Below are positions 7,047 through 14,336 of a DNA stretch of 20,076 bases, piece after piece. The DNA is from a virus, in the IMG/VR virus record IMGVR_UViG_3300037264_002833, positions 1-20,076 of that record. One strand, 5' to 3'. Under the pieces are notes generated by a model. The model saw nothing but the letters and a program-made list of their open reading frames with translations. It was not told the DNA's origin and searched no databases. The position numbers and the translations under genes are program-made. Positions within the stretch are counted from its first letter, which is position 1; each line of letters opens with the position of its first letter.

Positions 7047-9200
7047 TTACCCGCCCCGCCGCGTGTAGGCGCGGACTGCTTGAGTCATGAGGCGCTCCCC
7101 CTCGGGCGAATTGAACACCAGCGGCCGACCGAACGACGGGCCAACGGCTGGCGTCGCGACACCTGCGGTCGCCATCTGCCGGCCGAGGACGGTCGGCTGC
7201 GGCTGGACAATCGCGCGCAGCCGTGCGACGGTCGCGCGCAGTTGCCGGTCGATGGCCGACAGGGGCGACGCGGCGTTCGGGCCGTAGACGTAGCTCTGCA
7301 GTGTCGACGTGCTCCCGAGGCTGCCGCCGCCCCCACCGCTGCCACCTCCTGCGCCGCCGCCCGACCCGCCTAACGCACGCCCAAGCGCGAGCAGCGCCGC
7401 CGCTGCGCCGAGGGCGAGTAGCGGGTTCGCCGCCGCCCACGCCTGTATAGTCGCCATGAGCTTCAGGCCCATAATCCAGTTCGTCGCGACCGTCGTAAAC
7501 ACCTGCCCGAGCACCTGCGAGAAGGTTTGCTCCATCGCCTCGGCAATGTTCCCACCGGCGAACGCCGCCGAGATCCCGGCCCCAACCGTAGCGGCCAGGC
7601 CCTCGGCGAGCCCGGCCCCGAAGCGTGCATCCTGCGCCATCTGCCGACCCGCCTCGAAGGACAGCGCGCCGGTCCTCACTTGCTCCGAAATCGCCGCGAT
7701 TTGCGTCGCGAGCCGGGCCTGGACGGCGTTCGTCGTGCCGGAGATGTTGGCCCGGCCCAGGTCGCCTAGCTCGGCCTTGATGCGGCGCAGCTCGCCGAGC
7801 GCGCCCTCCTCACCTAACGCGGCGGCGAACAGAATGGCCGCGTCGACCGTCTCCATGAGCGTCGACAGGCTTGACCGCTCGACGTCGGCCGTTTGTTTCG
7901 CGGCGTCCGTTTCGGAAATCTTCCCGGCGGTGAGTTGTTGCTGGATCCCGAGCCGGCGGAGGTCGAGGTCCGCCTGCAGCCGCCCCAGGTGCACGCGGCG
8001 GTCATCGAGATTGGCGGCGTTCGTGGCGAGGCTCACGAACGCGTCGACGGTCGCGCGCCGGTCCTCGAGCGACTCACCCGTGGTGAGCGGAAGCCGGAAC
8101 ATCGCGTCGGCCTCCTGCTGTATCTGTAGCAACCGCGCCTGATGCGTGCGCCCCTGCATGGTCAGGCGGCGTTGCTCGAAATCATCGAGCGCCGTCCGCA
8201 GGGACCGGAGCGCCGCCGTGCCTTGCGCCTCGTTCTGCGCGAGTTGGGCGCTCGCCTGGCTGCCTAACGCCGAAATCTCGGCGCGAAGCTGCGTAATGGA
8301 GCGGTCGGCCTCCTCGCGGTCCCGGTCCCGTTCGAGCGGGAGTTTCGCGAGTCGAATCTGCAGCGCGGCGATTTGCTGTTGCCGCGCGGCAATTTCGGCG
8401 TCTCGGCCCGCCTCGATGGTCGTGGCCCGCGTCTGGTAGTAGGCGGAAAGCGACTTCGTCCCGCGCTGATACGCCGCCTCCTCGGCCGCGGCTTCGGCGT
8501 CGAGCCGGCCCTTGACGATGGTCAGTTCTGCCTTCGCGCCGGCAATCTGGTCAGCCCGGCTCCGCTCGCGGGCGGCGTTCATGAAGCCGAGCACGGCGTC
8601 CGTCGTGCCTAACGCAATCGTGCCAATAATCGAGGCGATCGCGCCCTTCGGACCCAGGAAGGCCAGCACGCCGGTCGTGGCCTGGGCCAGCGACCGCAGG
8701 GACGCCTCGCCGGTATTCGCAAACTGGCTGAATCCGAACGCCAAGACATTGAGCGACGAGAGCCCGCGCCGGGAGAAGGACGACAGTTGCCCGTCCGCCT
8801 TAGCGACCTCCCGGCCAAAGAGCGTAGTCGTGGCCGCCTGCTTCGCCTGCGCCTTCTCCGCCTTCTGGACGCGGCCCTCGAACAACTGCACAGACCGGCC
8901 GAATTGCTCTTGTTGCGTCGTGGACGCGCCAACTTGGGTCAGCCACTGCCCCTGAGCCTGCGCGGATTGCCGCAGTTCCCGCACGGCCGTCTGGCTCGTG
9001 TGGTCGACGGTGCGGCCCTGCAGCGCAAACAGGCGCGTCCCCTCGGCTATCTCGCGGTTGAGCGCCTTCTGCGATGCCGTGAGCTTCTGTTCGGCACCCG
9101 CCGCCTGCTGTGCCTTCGTGTCAATCGCGCCGAGGGCCGCGAGCGCCTGACGGTCGCCCGTCGTCTCGATGCGGAGACTGAGCGCGCCGAGTTCGGCCAT
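7047..9200 (-). CDS. Tape measure protein
   Basis: 717 residues, ATG at 9200 with AGGTGAG upstream. The N-terminal 200 residues are rich in Ala, Gln and Lys with heptad-like helices; a hydrophobic stretch lies around 171-208 (LAQATTGVLAFLGPKGAIA and following); long charged coiled coil covers about 215-400; a second hydrophobic part (NWIMGLKLMATIQAWAAANP and 'LLALGAAAALLALGRALGG') comes before a Gly/Ser linker near 610-630. The protein sets tail length and is expelled during DNA entry; 717 residues at about 0.15 nm each suggest a tail near 105-110 nm. It follows the chaperone, as expected, and abuts the next start as TAAATG. No lysozyme or peptidase motif was recognised. Confidence 0.85.
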   Translation of the reverse strand: MAELGALSLRIETTGDRQALAALGAIDTKAQQAAGAEQKLTASQKALNREIAEGTRLFALQGRTVDHTSQTAVRELRQSAQAQGQWLTQVGASTTQQEQFGRSVQLFEGRVQKAEKAQAKQAATTTLFGREVAKADGQLSSFSRRGLSSLNVLAFGFSQFANTGEASLRSLAQATTGVLAFLGPKGAIASIIGTIALGTTDAVLGFMNAARERSRADQIAGAKAELTIVKGRLDAEAAAEEAAYQRGTKSLSAYYQTRATTIEAGRDAEIAARQQQIAALQIRLAKLPLERDRDREEADRSITQLRAEISALGSQASAQLAQNEAQGTAALRSLRTALDDFEQRRLTMQGRTHQARLLQIQQEADAMFRLPLTTGESLEDRRATVDAFVSLATNAANLDDRRVHLGRLQADLDLRRLGIQQQLTAGKISETDAAKQTADVERSSLSTLMETVDAAILFAAALGEEGALGELRRIKAELGDLGRANISGTTNAVQARLATQIAAISEQVRTGALSFEAGRQMAQDARFGAGLAEGLAATVGAGISAAFAGGNIAEAMEQTFSQVLGQVFTTVATNWIMGLKLMATIQAWAAANPLLALGAAAALLALGRALGGSGGGAGGGSGGGGGSLGSTSTLQSYVYGPNAASPLSAIDRQLRATVARLRAIVQPQPTVLGRQMATAGVATPAVGPSFGRPLVFNSPEGERLMTQAVRAYTRRGG

Positions 9201-9203
9201 AGG

Positions 9204-9928
9204 TCAGCTCACCTTGCGATTCGCGGGGCCGCGGCGCGGCGCCTGTCGCATCGCCGCCTCGAACTCGTGGATCGCGTCAATGGGATCCTTCCCCGGAGCG
9301 TCTGTCATCGGAGCCTGCTGCCAGGCGCGCAGCACCGCGTCGCGATCGCGCTGGAGTTCCTTCGGCGCGTGCATCGCGTGATGCGTGAGGTAGGCGTGCG
9401 TGACCGCCTCACTCTCGCGCGCGAGGCCCTCGACGCGCTCGACGTCGAGGAGCCCATAGAGCGCATAGAGCACCTCGTGCCACGGCCACTCGTCCACCTC
9501 GTGCGGCGCTTGTCCGAAGGCACGCGCTACCCTGGCGGTGAGGGCGCTGCGGTAGTCATCGTACTCGAGGCCGGGATAGGCGGCGACGGGGGCTCCATCG
9601 GCGGTGACGAGCCCCCGTCGCCGAGCGCGTTTCCCAGTGCCGCTTCGACCATCTCGAGCTTGCCCTGCGCGGCCCCGAGCAGGCGGACGAGGTCCGGGGC
9701 GGCGAGCTGTGCAAGTTCCGCCTCCGTCGCCCCGACCGACCAGGCCGCGAGTTCATAAAACAGCACCAGCGCGCCGGCCATATCACCGGCACGCTGTAAG
9801 GCCTGCGCCCGCTCGAACTTCTCGAGTTCGACACGCCGGAACTGACGGACGAGGCGCGTCGTACCCGCCTCGTCCGTCGGGAGGGAACACGTCACCGGCT
9901 CCCGGAGCGCCACGAAATCAATGTGCAT
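9204..9928 (-). CDS. Tail assembly chaperone, frameshifted long form (gpGT-like)
   Basis: A -1 shift on GGGAAAC joins the first 100 residues of the short form to a second frame, read from base 9629, that runs 141 codons to TGA at 9204, giving 241 residues. The extension has no good start of its own where the conserved part begins, yet reads as a typical chaperone T domain: 'YPGLEYDDYRSALTARVARAFGQAPHEV', then 'WPWHEVLYALYGLLD' and 'AWQQAPMTDAPGKDPIDAIHEF'. Known gpG/gpGT pairs need both forms in a set ratio. The stop is two bases before the tape-measure start. Confidence 0.8.
9527..9928 (-). CDS. Tail assembly chaperone, short form (gpG-like)
   Basis: 133 residues from the ATG at 9928 after a CAGGGAG stretch. 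The helical body 'RRVELEKFERAQALQRAGDMAGALVLFYELAAW' and 'LAAPDLVRLLGAAQGKLEMVEAALGN' matches the tail chaperone type. The slippery GGGAAAC falls at codons 98-100; ribosomes that do not shift continue into a Pro/Ser-rich end (SPPMEPPSPPIPASSTMTTA) and stop at TAG. In known phages this form binds the tape measure and recruits tube subunits but is absent from the virion. Confidence 0.75.
   Translation of the reverse strand: MHIDFVALREPVTCSLPTDEAGTTRLVRQFRRVELEKFERAQALQRAGDMAGALVLFYELAAWSVGATEAELAQLAAPDLVRLLGAAQGKLEMVEAALGNALGDGGSSPPMEPPSPPIPASSTMTTAAPSPPG
9581..9635 (-). promoter_or_regulatory. Programmed -1 ribosomal frameshift signal
   Basis: Slippery heptamer GGGAAAC at 9635-9629 in the correct phase (0-frame codons GGA AAC), a five-base spacer, then a perfect 15-bp stem (9623-9609 with 9595-9581) closed by a 13-base loop. 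The order and spacing match the classical -1 signals of tailed phages and viruses, and the shifted frame carries the recognisable chaperone extension. Shift efficiency cannot be judged from sequence. Confidence 0.85.
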
Positions 9929-9943
9929 GCGGCTCCCTGGGAG

Positions 9944-10534
9944 TTACTCGTAGGTAACGTAGTTGTCGATGTCGAAGTTGTCGTGCGTGTAGTTCTCGAT
10001 CTCGAAGTAGGGCGGCTCCACTGACGTCTGCGACGCGAGGAGGATCGCCTTCCAGTCCAGCTCGCGCGTCTGCTCGTTCGAGTCCTCGCCGGCCTGCGAC
10101 GAGTTCTCGGGGCGCATCAGCGGATAGATGATCGCGTTGAACGAGTCCGTGCCTGTGACCGGGTCGTGGACGCGATACACGAGCCGGACGTCCGTGATGA
10201 GGTCCGACTCGGTGAAGAACACACGCGCGTTCTGCGCGAGCACCTGGTTCCCGCCCGCGCCGCCGCCGGATCCATCCGAGGACGAGCCGGGCGAATAGCG
10301 GTTGAGCATCTCGGGCGTGAGATCCTTGAGGCGACCCGTCAGGTGCGTATCCCACCCGGTAATCCGCTGCATCCCGACCTTCTCCGTGGTGAAGCCGTCG
10401 GCCTCGACCACGCGCCACTGCGCGCCGGGGTTGTGCGTGTAGCCACCGACCGCCGGGCCGATGGGCGTCGTGCCGACGTAGAGCATCGCAGCGTCAGCGC
10501 CGAACTTTCTGAGTGCATAGATAGGATCAGCCAC
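9944..10534 (-). CDS. Major tail tube protein
   Basis: 196 residues from a GTG at 10534, with GAGGAA eight bases upstream. Features: 'AAMLYVGTTPIGPAVGGYTHNP' (15-36), 'VVEADGFTTEKVGMQRITGWDTHLTGRLKDLTPEMLNRY' (42-80), a flexible Gly/Ser loop (81-96) and a beta-rich second half ending 'YFEIENYTHDNFDIDNYVTYE'. This is the layout of siphovirus tube subunits, which stack as hexameric rings. It lies directly before the tail-assembly chaperone and tape measure, the near-universal order. The Gly/Ser loop is probably the inter-ring or surface loop. Confidence 0.75.
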   Translation of the reverse strand: MADPIYALRKFGADAAMLYVGTTPIGPAVGGYTHNPGAQWRVVEADGFTTEKVGMQRITGWDTHLTGRLKDLTPEMLNRYSPGSSSDGSGGGAGGNQVLAQNARVFFTESDLITDVRLVYRVHDPVTGTDSFNAIIYPLMRPENSSQAGEDSNEQTRELDWKAILLASQTSVEPPYFEIENYTHDNFDIDNYVTYE

Positions 10535-10570
10535 GGGTCAGTTCCTCGGGTGGGTAGGGCAGGGAGAGAG

Positions 10571-10589
10571 CGCCCCCGGAGCGGGGGCG
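10571..10589 (-). terminator. Perfect 8-bp GC hairpin in front of the tail-tube gene
   Basis: CGCCCCCG, a three-base loop, then CGGGGGCG, in the 74-base gap between the tail-completion and tail-tube genes, the longest gap in the window. On the transcribed strand it is followed by a pyrimidine-rich run with no U-tract, so a classical intrinsic terminator is unlikely; a partial stop, RNA-processing barrier or 5'-end stabiliser for the abundant tail-tube message fits better. No promoter boxes are evident. Confidence 0.4.
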
Positions 10590-10608
10590 GGCGAAGGCAG
10601 TGCTCGTG

Positions 10609-11097
10609 CTAGCCAGCATAACGAGTCAGGAAAATTGGACTACAGCGAAATGGCAGGAGCAGCCGCACGGCGACGAGTTCGCGGTCGGCGGGTTCGGTAT
10701 ACGGAATCGTGAAACGGTTCGCGACGCGGTGCGCCGAGATATGGCCGCCGACCTCGGTATAGGTGAACGCGTGCCAGGCCTCCATGACGACGTCGGCCAT
10801 CGCCTCGACCTGCGCCTGTGTTTTCCGCGGCCTGCCGTAGAGAATCAGTTCGGCCGTGGCGACAACTTGCAGGCCACCGTCGAAGCCCTGGAGGGGCGCG
10901 TCGACGAGATGGAGCACGCCCCAAAAACCGCTGACGTTGTCCGGGGCCTGGTCAAAAAACAGTTTCCCGTCCGAGCCCGCACCGCTCGAGGTGCTGCCGA
11001 GCCGCGTCGCGAGCGATGAGCCACCGCCGCTCGGCGTGAAGGTCAGCAGCTGGTTCCTGATGATGAGTTCGACGCCGCGCCAACTCGCAGTGCTCAT
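10609..11097 (-). CDS. Tail completion / tail terminator protein
   Basis: 162 residues from the ATG at 11097 (ATGA overlap with the gp10-like gene). It has an N-terminal 'WRGVELIIRNQLLTFT' helix, a Gly/Ser-rich stretch, then 'KLFFDQAPDNVSGFWGVLHLVDAP', 'VATAELILYGR' and 'YTEPADRELVAVRLLLPFRC'. Position between a gp10-like gene and the tail-tube gene, length, and the alternation of strands fit tail terminators (lambda gpU-like role), which cap the tail tube and set the joining surface to the head. The family resemblance is moderate; the position argument carries most weight. Confidence 0.6.
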   Translation of the reverse strand: MSTASWRGVELIIRNQLLTFTPSGGGSSLATRLGSTSSGAGSDGKLFFDQAPDNVSGFWGVLHLVDAPLQGFDGGLQVVATAELILYGRPRKTQAQVEAMADVVMEAWHAFTYTEVGGHISAHRVANRFTIPYTEPADRELVAVRLLLPFRCSPIFLTRYAG

Positions 11098-11477
11098 CGC
11101 GCTCCGCCCTCGAAGGTTCGACCATACGCGCGCTGGTACGCGGCCCGTTGCTCGGCCCGCGTCTCGAGGAGTGCCGGCATCCAGATCTCCACGCGCTCGA
11201 AACGGCGCGTGAAAAGGTTCATGTGGCCGACCTCCCAAAACAGCGCATAGTTGAGGTTCGTGCCGACGAGGATAAACGCGCCGAGCGCGTCCTCGGCCGG
11301 CTCCGAGTGCGTCACGGAACTCATGACGTGGCCGGTGACAAAGGCGCCCGACGTGTAGCCGCCGCGCAGCTCACGCTTGACCCGGTTTTCGACGACGGCT
11401 GCGGCCGCGAGCAATCCTGCGCCCGTCGCTTGTTGCAGCCGGGACCGCACGGCGGGCAGGTGCGACTGGTAGGCCAT
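11094..11477 (-). CDS. Neck/tail protein of the HK97 gp10 family
   Basis: 127 residues from the ATG at 11477, two bases after the stop of the repeat protein. The longer open frame upstream is a shadow of the repeat array. The helical N-terminus 'AGLLAAAAVVENRVKRELRGG' and the later 'GAFILVGTNLNYALFWEVGHMN' are typical: family members end their core with 'vG.....YA.y.EfGt'. The tail 'RRFERVEIWMPALLETRAEQRAAYQRAYG' is the usual C-terminal helix. Such proteins lie in the neck at the top of the tail. The gene ends in ATGA, overlapping the tail-completion gene, which is the expected order. Confidence 0.75.
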   Translation of the reverse strand: MAYQSHLPAVRSRLQQATGAGLLAAAAVVENRVKRELRGGYTSGAFVTGHVMSSVTHSEPAEDALGAFILVGTNLNYALFWEVGHMNLFTRRFERVEIWMPALLETRAEQRAAYQRAYGRTFEGGAR

Positions 11478-11479
11478 TG

Positions 11480-12835
11480 TCAGCCGTCCTCGAAGCGGTA
11501 CAGTGCGCCGGCGCCGACGAGCGGGGCCGAGTCGTCCTCGAGGCGCCAGAGTGCGCCGGATCCGCCGGCTGGCGCCGCGTCGTCCTCGATGCGCCACAGC
11601 GTCTGCACGGCCACTGTCGGTACTCCGACAGCCCAGGTACTGACCGCCGGCAGCGGCTTGACCGTGCCAAGCCGAACCGACGAGGCCAGCACGACCCAAG
11701 TGCTGGCGCCCGCGGCCGGTTGAACCGTGACGCCGCCAGGCGTGGCCGTCGGGTCGTTGGCCGTCCACGCGGAAATGGCTGGCGCTGGCGTCAGGCTGGC
11801 GTTGGCGGCACGCGCAGGGTCGAGGGCTGTCCAGGTGCTGACCGCTGCCGCCGGGGCGACCGAGACGGCGGTCGTGACCGTTGGCGTCGGGATGGCCCAG
11901 GTCGAGACGCCGGCCGCGGGCGACACCGTGACCGCGACGGTGACGGTCGGCGTCGGGACCGCCCACGTCGAGACAGCAGGTGCCGGGGTCAGCCCCGTAC
12001 TCGCCGTCGCATCGAGCGCGGTCCACGTCGCAATGGCCGCCGCGGGCGAGGCGGTAACGGCTGCTGCGACGGTCGGCGTTGGGACGGCCCAGGTGCTCAC
12101 CGCCGGGGCAGGCGTCACGGCCGCGCTCACGCTCGCATCGAGCGCAGTCCACGTACTCACCGCGGCCGCTGGCGAGGCCGTGACCGCCGTCGTCACGGTC
12201 GGCGCTTGGGCCGCCCAGGTCGTAATCGCCGCGGCCGGGGCGACCGTGACTGCGAGCGTTATCGTCGGGTTGTTGGCCGTCCACGTCGAAATCGCTGCCG
12301 GCGGTGCGACGCTGACCGCTGCGGTAACTGCCGGCGCGGCACCGGTCCACGTACTGACCGCAGCCGGCGGACTTGCTGTCACACCGCCCGCAGTGACCGC
12401 GAGCGCGTTGGCGGTCCACGTCGCTACCGCTGCTGCGGGCGAGAGCGTGACCGCTGCGGCGCGCGCCGGATCGGTCGCGACCCACGCTGTGACCGCCGCG
12501 GCCGGCGAGACGGTGACGCCACCCGCTATGACGCTCGGGGCGTTGGCCGTCCACGTCGCGACCGCAGCGGATGGCGCGACCGTAACCGCACCGGCCACCG
12601 TTGGCGCGTTCGCGGTCCAGGTCGCAATCGCGGGCGCGGGCGAGACGGTAACGGCGCCCGCAGCCGTTGGCGCGTTCGCGGTCCAGGTCGTAACGGCCGG
12701 GGCCGGCGAGACGGTCACACCGCCGACCGCGACCGACGGGGCGCTGGCCGTCCACGTGCTGACGGCCGCCAACGGGTTGACCGTTAGCGCGCCAGTTGCA
12801 GACAGCGCGCCGAGGAATACGCGAAGGGTCGCCAC
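11480..12835 (-). CDS. Long tandem-repeat structural protein (18 Trp-centred repeats plus three short acidic repeats)
   Basis: 451 residues from a GTG at 12835 just after the previous stop; no strong ribosome site, so translation may be coupled. After an 18-residue lead (MATLRVFLGALSATGALT), residues 19-412 are 18 head-to-tail units of 20-23 residues with the consensus V-(T/S)-V-x-P-A-x-A-V-S-T-W-T-A-x-x-P-T-V, one Trp per unit. Residues 413-451 change to a different repeat, L-W-R-(I/L)-E-D-D-x-A-P, in three copies. The units are Ala, Val, Thr and Pro rich and should make beta strands, suggesting a rod or solenoid. I do not recognise a family. The minus frame is preferred over open plus-strand frames because all neighbours are on the minus strand and junctions are tight. 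A fibre, whisker or glycan-bearing stalk is possible. Confidence 0.65.
   Translation of the reverse strand: MATLRVFLGALSATGALTVNPLAAVSTWTASAPSVAVGGVTVSPAPAVTTWTANAPTAAGAVTVSPAPAIATWTANAPTVAGAVTVAPSAAVATWTANAPSVIAGGVTVSPAAAVTAWVATDPARAAAVTLSPAAAVATWTANALAVTAGGVTASPPAAVSTWTGAAPAVTAAVSVAPPAAISTWTANNPTITLAVTVAPAAAITTWAAQAPTVTTAVTASPAAAVSTWTALDASVSAAVTPAPAVSTWAVPTPTVAAAVTASPAAAIATWTALDATASTGLTPAPAVSTWAVPTPTVTVAVTVSPAAGVSTWAIPTPTVTTAVSVAPAAAVSTWTALDPARAANASLTPAPAISAWTANDPTATPGGVTVQPAAGASTWVVLASSVRLGTVKPLPAVSTWAVGVPTVAVQTLWRIEDDAAPAGGSGALWRLEDDSAPLVGAGALYRFEDG
11483..11599 (-). repeat. Three short acidic C-terminal repeats (LWR-x-EDD type)
   Basis: The last 39 codons of the repeat protein encode LWRIEDDAAPAGGSGA, LWRLEDDSAPLVGAGA and a truncated LYRFEDG. 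The unit is 16 residues (48 bases) and unrelated to the main array. It could be a capping or docking tail. Confidence 0.8.
11600..12781 (-). repeat. 18-unit protein-level tandem repeat, about 66 bases per unit
   Basis: The coding units span 20-23 codons each (394 codons in total) and differ at DNA level while keeping P-A-x-A-(V/I)-S-T-W at their centre. Units ending in GGVT are one residue longer; three short units lack the leading two residues (P-A-P-A-V-S-T-W-A-V and a K-P-L-P variant). Divergence between units suggests an old array kept by selection on protein shape. Confidence 0.85.
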
Positions 12836-12836
12836 T

Positions 12837-13151
12837 TTACTGCGTCGTGGGGATCGAGAAAACGATGTCGCTCCATTCCTTCGGGGCGGTCTGATCTATG
12901 CAAACGACGGTAATCACGTCGCCGTTCATCTCAGCAGCACTGAGCGAGATGAGGACCAGCACCGTGCTCGCCGGACTGACTGAAGGCAGGGTCGTGAGAT
13001 TTGCCAGCGCTGTCGCATCCACGGCGACCTTGAAGTCGCCAGCCGCGATAGTCGGACTCGACTTGAAGTTCCCCGGATTGACGTAATCCTCCAACGCAAT
13101 CCGAATCAGGAAGTCTTCGTTTTTCTTGGGCGGATTGTAGGGAGCAGCCAT
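12837..13151 (-). CDS. Conserved small phage protein of unknown function (104 aa)
   Basis: 104 residues, ATG at 13151, two bases after the stop of the upstream propeller gene (TGACCTATG). The pattern 'NEDFLIRIALEDYVNPGNFKSSPTIAAGDFKVAVD', 'ALANLTTLPSVSP', 'VLVLISLSAAEMNGDVITVV' and a final 'EWSDIVFSIPT' is one I recognise from small beta-sandwich-like phage proteins encoded beside fibre and tail-tip genes; their role is not established. It is acidic, without membrane segment or signal peptide. Here it lies between the propeller pair and the long repeat protein, so a part of the same surface assembly, perhaps an adaptor, is a reasonable guess only. Confidence 0.65.
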   Translation of the reverse strand: MAAPYNPPKKNEDFLIRIALEDYVNPGNFKSSPTIAAGDFKVAVDATALANLTTLPSVSPASTVLVLISLSAAEMNGDVITVVCIDQTAPKEWSDIVFSIPTTQ

Positions 13152-13154
13152 AGG

Positions 13155-14333
13155 TCAAATCCCGCAGATGAAGGAACGCGCAATAGGAGTCGCGACAGGA
13201 ACGGCCATGTAAATCACCTCTTGGCTTGCCGAGCGGTAGTACCTCGCGAACGGATGGCCGAGATACCACCGAGGACAGGTGATGAATTGCTTCATGTTGT
13301 CTCGAATGACGTTTGCCAGCGTTTCCGGTCCCCACGTCGTACCGCCGTCTTGCGATACTTTGCAATAGACGTTGACGCTGATAAAGATCTGAGACCCGTC
13401 GGACTTGCCGCCATAAAACACCCACCAAAACCCCGTTTGAAGATCAATACATACCGCCGCGAGCCCTTGGTCGTCTGTCGAGTTCAATACCACATTCGTC
13501 ATCTCAGTGATGCTCGACTCGGTGATCTTCCAAATCCTCAAGTCGGCATTTGCCGCGTCAACCGCGCTCCATGCGGCGAGGATGATCTGGCTATTGGTCA
13601 GGTCAACCGCTGCCGCCCAATGCGGATGTTGGTTCGCGGCAGTCGTATCCACCATGCCCGTCGCAATGGACGTTTCAGCCCACGTATTCGCGCTATCATC
13701 GTAGATGTACCGGGACACCTCGTCTGCATCCGCATCCCAGAACATCGCCATGATGTCCTGATTGTCAGCCGCGAAGCCCGGCACAAGGATGACTTGATCG
13801 AGCGTTGCCAGCGCTTCCGGCGAGGTCCGCGCCGCGTCCCATGCCCCGTTTGGGACGTTTGCGTTCGGCAATCGGTAGAAGCCGCCTTCTGCCCCCGCGT
13901 CGATCACACCATTGATGTAGACGTTGCCGCCGCGAGCCCGCGTAATGGAAAGTGACCCGCCAGCCGCTGTTGAGGTTCCTGCGCGGACCACGATCTCCGT
14001 CGAGAGCGCATCGCTCGATTCCGTGTTGACCGTCCGATAGCGAATGTCGTCGTTAGTCGACTCGATATGGGCAACGTGAATCAACCCTCCGGCCAGCCCG
14101 CTCCATTTGTCATACCAGACGGCGAGCGCCGTACCCGCGTTGATTGTGCCGACTTGCACCGGACTGCCCCATGTGACACCGTAATCCGTGGACTTCCGAT
14201 ACCAGACGGCGGTGCCGGTATTCAGGTAGAATGAATAGAGAGCCCCTGTCGCAATCTGCACGAGATAGTTCGTCCCGGCCCCGGTGTGTTCTGTCGCGGC
14301 GTAGGCCAGCAGGATATCCGAGTATTTCGGCAT
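13155..14333 (-). CDS. Asp-box (sialidase/BNR-like beta-propeller) virion protein, copy B
   Basis: 392 residues, start ATG at 14333, three bases after the stop of copy A. Asp-boxes are STDYGVTW (48-55) and SQDGGTTW (327-334). The middle of the protein is nearly identical to copy A (for example 'TALAVWYDKWSGLAGGLIH' is the same in both), while roughly the first 45 and last 55 residues differ. At DNA level a run of 40 bases, starting 'gactcggtgatcttcc' near 13516 and near 14700, is shared exactly. This points to a tandem duplication followed by change at the ends. The ends may determine attachment or ligand choice; that is inference. Function as for copy A is unproven. Confidence 0.65.
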   Translation of the reverse strand: MPKYSDILLAYAATEHTGAGTNYLVQIATGALYSFYLNTGTAVWYRKSTDYGVTWGSPVQVGTINAGTALAVWYDKWSGLAGGLIHVAHIESTNDDIRYRTVNTESSDALSTEIVVRAGTSTAAGGSLSITRARGGNVYINGVIDAGAEGGFYRLPNANVPNGAWDAARTSPEALATLDQVILVPGFAADNQDIMAMFWDADADEVSRYIYDDSANTWAETSIATGMVDTTAANQHPHWAAAVDLTNSQIILAAWSAVDAANADLRIWKITESSITEMTNVVLNSTDDQGLAAVCIDLQTGFWWVFYGGKSDGSQIFISVNVYCKVSQDGGTTWGPETLANVIRDNMKQFITCPRWYLGHPFARYYRSASQEVIYMAVPVATPIARSFICGI

Positions 14334-14336
14334 CGG

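Noticed and set aside
9611-9617. CGGGGGC and the later GCCCCCG run as alternative slippery sites in the chaperone gene
   Set aside because: They form the arms of the downstream stem, and GGGAAAC five bases before that stem fits the known signal far better.
11477-12983. Long open frames (418 and 436 codons) on the plus strand across the repeat array
   Set aside because: The array has units mostly of 66 bases, a multiple of three, so frames without stops repeat in every unit on both strands. The plus-strand products have no credible start context, no neighbours on that strand, and one runs out into the next gene's antisense.
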